From contig NZ_JNYZ01000040.1 of the NCBI RefSeq assembly GCF_000717335.1, positions 18,726-82,725 on the forward strand: a stretch of 64,000 bases of DNA, in the 5' to 3' direction. The notes beneath the pieces were generated by a model. That model was given only the letters and a program-made list of their open reading frames with translations. It was not told where the DNA came from and ran no database searches. Position 1 is the stretch's first letter. Every line of letters begins with the position of its first letter. The DNA comes from Amycolatopsis jejuensis. GTDB taxonomy: Bacteria > Actinomycetota > Actinomycetes > Mycobacteriales > Pseudonocardiaceae. The position numbers and the translations under genes were made by a program. Positions 62,329-64,000 of this stretch are shown here, piece after piece.

Positions 62329-63633
62329 ATGAGTGGTGCGAACGAGGCGCGGTCTCCGCGGGGGAATCCCCTCAACGGGTTCGAGGAGACCGTCAAGGAC
62401 TTCTGGGCCAGCAGGCCCCGGCGGCCGCACTCGGGGCGGAAGGTTGCCGGGGTTGCGGCCGGGCTGGGGGATCGCTACGGGATCGACCCGGTGGTGATCC
62501 GGGTGGCGCTGTTTGCCGCGACGGTGTTCGGCGGGTTCGGGCTCGTCTTCTACCTGCTTGCGTGGCTGTTCTTCCCTGGGGAGAGCGACGAGGTGTCCGG
62601 CTTCGAGTCGATGATCGGCCGTGGGCGGTCGACCATGACGAAGGCGTTCGCGGCCATGCTGACGATCGTCACGATCCCCGTGATCGGCTGGACGTTCGGG
62701 GGCGGCTGGTTCGACGGCGGCGGTCTCATCGGCTTCGCGCTGCTCGCCACCTGCCTCTACCTACTGCACCGCAGCCGCGGGCAGGACAACCGACCGGCCC
62801 CGGCGTTCGCCCACCCGGGCAGCTCCCCGGCCGCATCCGGAATCGGAGCCTTCACGATGAGTAGCGACACCCCGACCGCCGCGACCGCGGCACCGGGCTG
62901 GGACCCGCTGGCTGCCGACCCTGCGGGCTGGGACCTGCCCGACCGCGCCGCGCCGGTGCCGCCTCCGCCGTCCGGCGACTACAACTACAACTCCCCCGAC
63001 GACGAGCCACGGCGGCCGCGGCAGCGGTCGAAGATCGGGGCCGCGACGCTCGGCGTTGCCGTGATCGTGGCCGGGGTCGGGGTCGCGCTGAACCTCAACG
63101 ACGTCGACTGGTTCTCCATCCGGCACATCATCGGGCTGGTGCTCGGGGTACTCGGCGTCGGGCTGGTGGCGGGGGCGTTCGTCCGCGGTGCGCGTGGGCT
63201 GATCGGGCTCGCGATCCCGCTGGCGATTGCCGGGATGGTGCTCACCACGAGCACGTTCGACCGCTTAGACGTACGCGGCGGCGTCGGCGACCTCGCTGCC
63301 ACCCCGCGGTCGGTGGCCGAGCTGCAGCCGGAGTACCGGCATGCGGCCGGGCAGATGAAGCTCGACCTGACCCAGTTGCCGTTGTCGGCTCCGATTACGA
63401 CGTCGGTGTCGAATGGGGCGGGGAACACTGTCGTCACGGTGCCGGAGACTGCGGATGTCACGTTCAGCTGTGAGACGACGGCTGGGGAGGTCGACTGTCT
63501 GAAGCGGACTACCAATGGGGTCGGGCAGGGGGCCGTCAACGGGACCGACACTGGCACGGATGGCGTTGGTGGGCAGAAGATCACGCTTCACGTGAGCAAT
63601 GGCGTGGGCAAGGTGGAGGTGCGACGTGGCTGA
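62329..63633 (+). CDS. PspC/LiaF-like membrane protein
   Basis: A 434-residue protein. A PspC domain at about 25-90 (RPRRPHSGRKVAGVAAGLGDRYGIDPVVIRVALFAATVFGG in parts) precedes two or three helices. A 70-residue Pro/Ala-rich loop and a second membrane part (about 235-310) follow. The C-terminal external beta-rich domain (from about TSTFDRLDVRGGVGDL) resembles the LiaF/DUF2154 type, ending GQKITLHVSNGVGKVEVRRG. ATG at 62,329 starts MSGANEARSPRGN. An ATG at 62,317 is also possible. It is likely the inhibitory partner or target of the divergent kinase-regulator pair. Confidence 0.88.
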   Translation: MSGANEARSPRGNPLNGFEETVKDFWASRPRRPHSGRKVAGVAAGLGDRYGIDPVVIRVALFAATVFGGFGLVFYLLAWLFFPGESDEVSGFESMIGRGRSTMTKAFAAMLTIVTIPVIGWTFGGGWFDGGGLIGFALLATCLYLLHRSRGQDNRPAPAFAHPGSSPAASGIGAFTMSSDTPTAATAAPGWDPLAADPAGWDLPDRAAPVPPPPSGDYNYNSPDDEPRRPRQRSKIGAATLGVAVIVAGVGVALNLNDVDWFSIRHIIGLVLGVLGVGLVAGAFVRGARGLIGLAIPLAIAGMVLTTSTFDRLDVRGGVGDLAATPRSVAELQPEYRHAAGQMKLDLTQLPLSAPITTSVSNGAGNTVVTVPETADVTFSCETTAGEVDCLKRTTNGVGQGAVNGTDTGTDGVGGQKITLHVSNGVGKVEVRRG

Positions 63634-63844
63634 TTACGAATCCGAGACTGCTCCGGCCAGGCGGCGGGGGGTTGACGGGATCACGTTGTTCGTCGGGATT
63701 GCCACGTTGCTGGTGTCGGCTTATGTGCTGTCGGATGGGGCAAGTTGGTTGCCTGCGTTTGATTTTCGGTGGGTGATTGCCGGAGGGGCGGTGTTTTGCG
63801 GGGTGTTGATGGTGGCGGCGTCATTTCGTCGCCGTCGGCCCTAG
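63626..63844 (+). CDS. Small two-helix membrane protein
   Basis: A 72-residue protein with GTG start overlapping the preceding gene by 8 bases and GGAGG just upstream. It begins ADYESETAPARRRGVDG, then has two transmembrane helices (ITLFVGIATLLVSAYVLSDG, WVIAGGAVFCGVLMVAASF) and ends RRRRP. Such small proteins commonly follow PspC genes in actinobacteria and are translationally coupled to them. The function is unknown. Confidence 0.82.
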   Translation: MADYESETAPARRRGVDGITLFVGIATLLVSAYVLSDGASWLPAFDFRWVIAGGAVFCGVLMVAASFRRRRP

Positions 63845-63869
63845 CTGGGGTAGTGGGTCAAAGGCGGTG

Positions 63870-63910
63870 AAGGGAACCATGAGGGAATCTGATTCCGTGA
63901 AGGTTCCCTT
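63870..63910. repeat. Palindromic element after the PspC operon
   Basis: AAGGGAACC (63,870-63,878) pairs with GGTTCCCTT (63,902-63,910). At the centre, GGAATC-T-GATTCC pairs tightly. It could terminate the PspC operon (TTTTAAC follows shortly after). Similar elements around a GGAATCTGATTCC core are, as I recall, scattered through Amycolatopsis-type genomes. No gene was seen from 63,845 to the window end. Confidence 0.65.
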
Positions 63911-64000
63911 GGGTTTTAACGTCGGGGTTGTGGGTGGTGGCCCTGGTTGATCATGGGTGCAGCCCTTGGTTGATGATCTCTTCTTGTCTAGGGAAGAGGG

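Overview
The window is high-GC actinobacterial chromosome, about 70% G+C by eye. Protein sequences, the low-complexity intergenic DNA and the gene order all point to the Pseudonocardiaceae, most likely Amycolatopsis or a close relative. Most of it is core genome. There is no rRNA, no tRNA that I could recognise, no phage, insertion sequence or CRISPR array. From 34 to 51 kb the order purH-purN-perM-DUF5336-sucD-sucC ... M23 peptidase-uvrD1/pcrA-chorismate mutase matches the order known from Mycobacterium tuberculosis Rv0957 to Rv0948c.

Layout. 1-1.5 kb: end of the succinate dehydrogenase operon (sdhA partial, sdhB). 1.5-8.8 kb: secreted subtilase, small SCO4848-type membrane protein, D,D-carboxypeptidase, YihY membrane protein, trpS, then long intergenic DNA with degenerate 32-bp repeats. 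8.8-14.4 kb: xthA, a metallo-beta-lactamase-fold hydrolase, an SH3 protein, icd, a DUF2203/methyltransferase pair and an HhH-GPD glycosylase. 14.4-19.7 kb: small-molecule defence and efflux genes (TetR/FAD monooxygenase, ArsR/MFS plus aminopropyltransferase-like protein, second MFS). 19.7-25.5 kb: DUF3017-folD and a giant protein with a C-terminal TNT-type NAD glycohydrolase domain behind a collagen-like linker. 25.7-26.3 kb: pentapeptide-repeat protein.

26.4-34.3 kb holds the most unusual locus. It is a translesion mutasome operon (imuA'-imuB-small repeat ORF-dnaE2) under a perfect actinobacterial LexA box. ImuA' carries about 500 residues of low-complexity N-terminal extension. A previously unassigned 170-residue decapeptide-repeat ORF sits between imuB and dnaE2 with translational-coupling spacing on both sides. 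A second perfect LexA box at 47.55 kb stands before a small Cys-containing hypothetical gene just downstream of pcrA, so an uncharacterised gene probably belongs to the SOS regulon.

34.4-46.5 kb: purine synthesis, PerM, DUF5336, succinyl-CoA synthetase, a large membrane protein coupled to a degenerate B12-fold protein, and an M23 peptidase. 47.2-51.5 kb: SOS gene, pcrA, DUF1707 protein, chorismate mutase. 51.9-57.7 kb: two single-span envelope proteins followed by a Ser/Thr kinase and a clear pseudokinase. 57.7-64 kb: LysR/EamA pair, a PspC-domain histidine kinase with its LuxR-type regulator, and a divergent PspC/LiaF-like membrane operon, together a plausible envelope-stress module.

A theme of the window is short-period tandem repetition. 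In coding regions the periods are multiples of three (30, 33, 57 bp). In intergenic regions they are not (about 32 and 47 bp).
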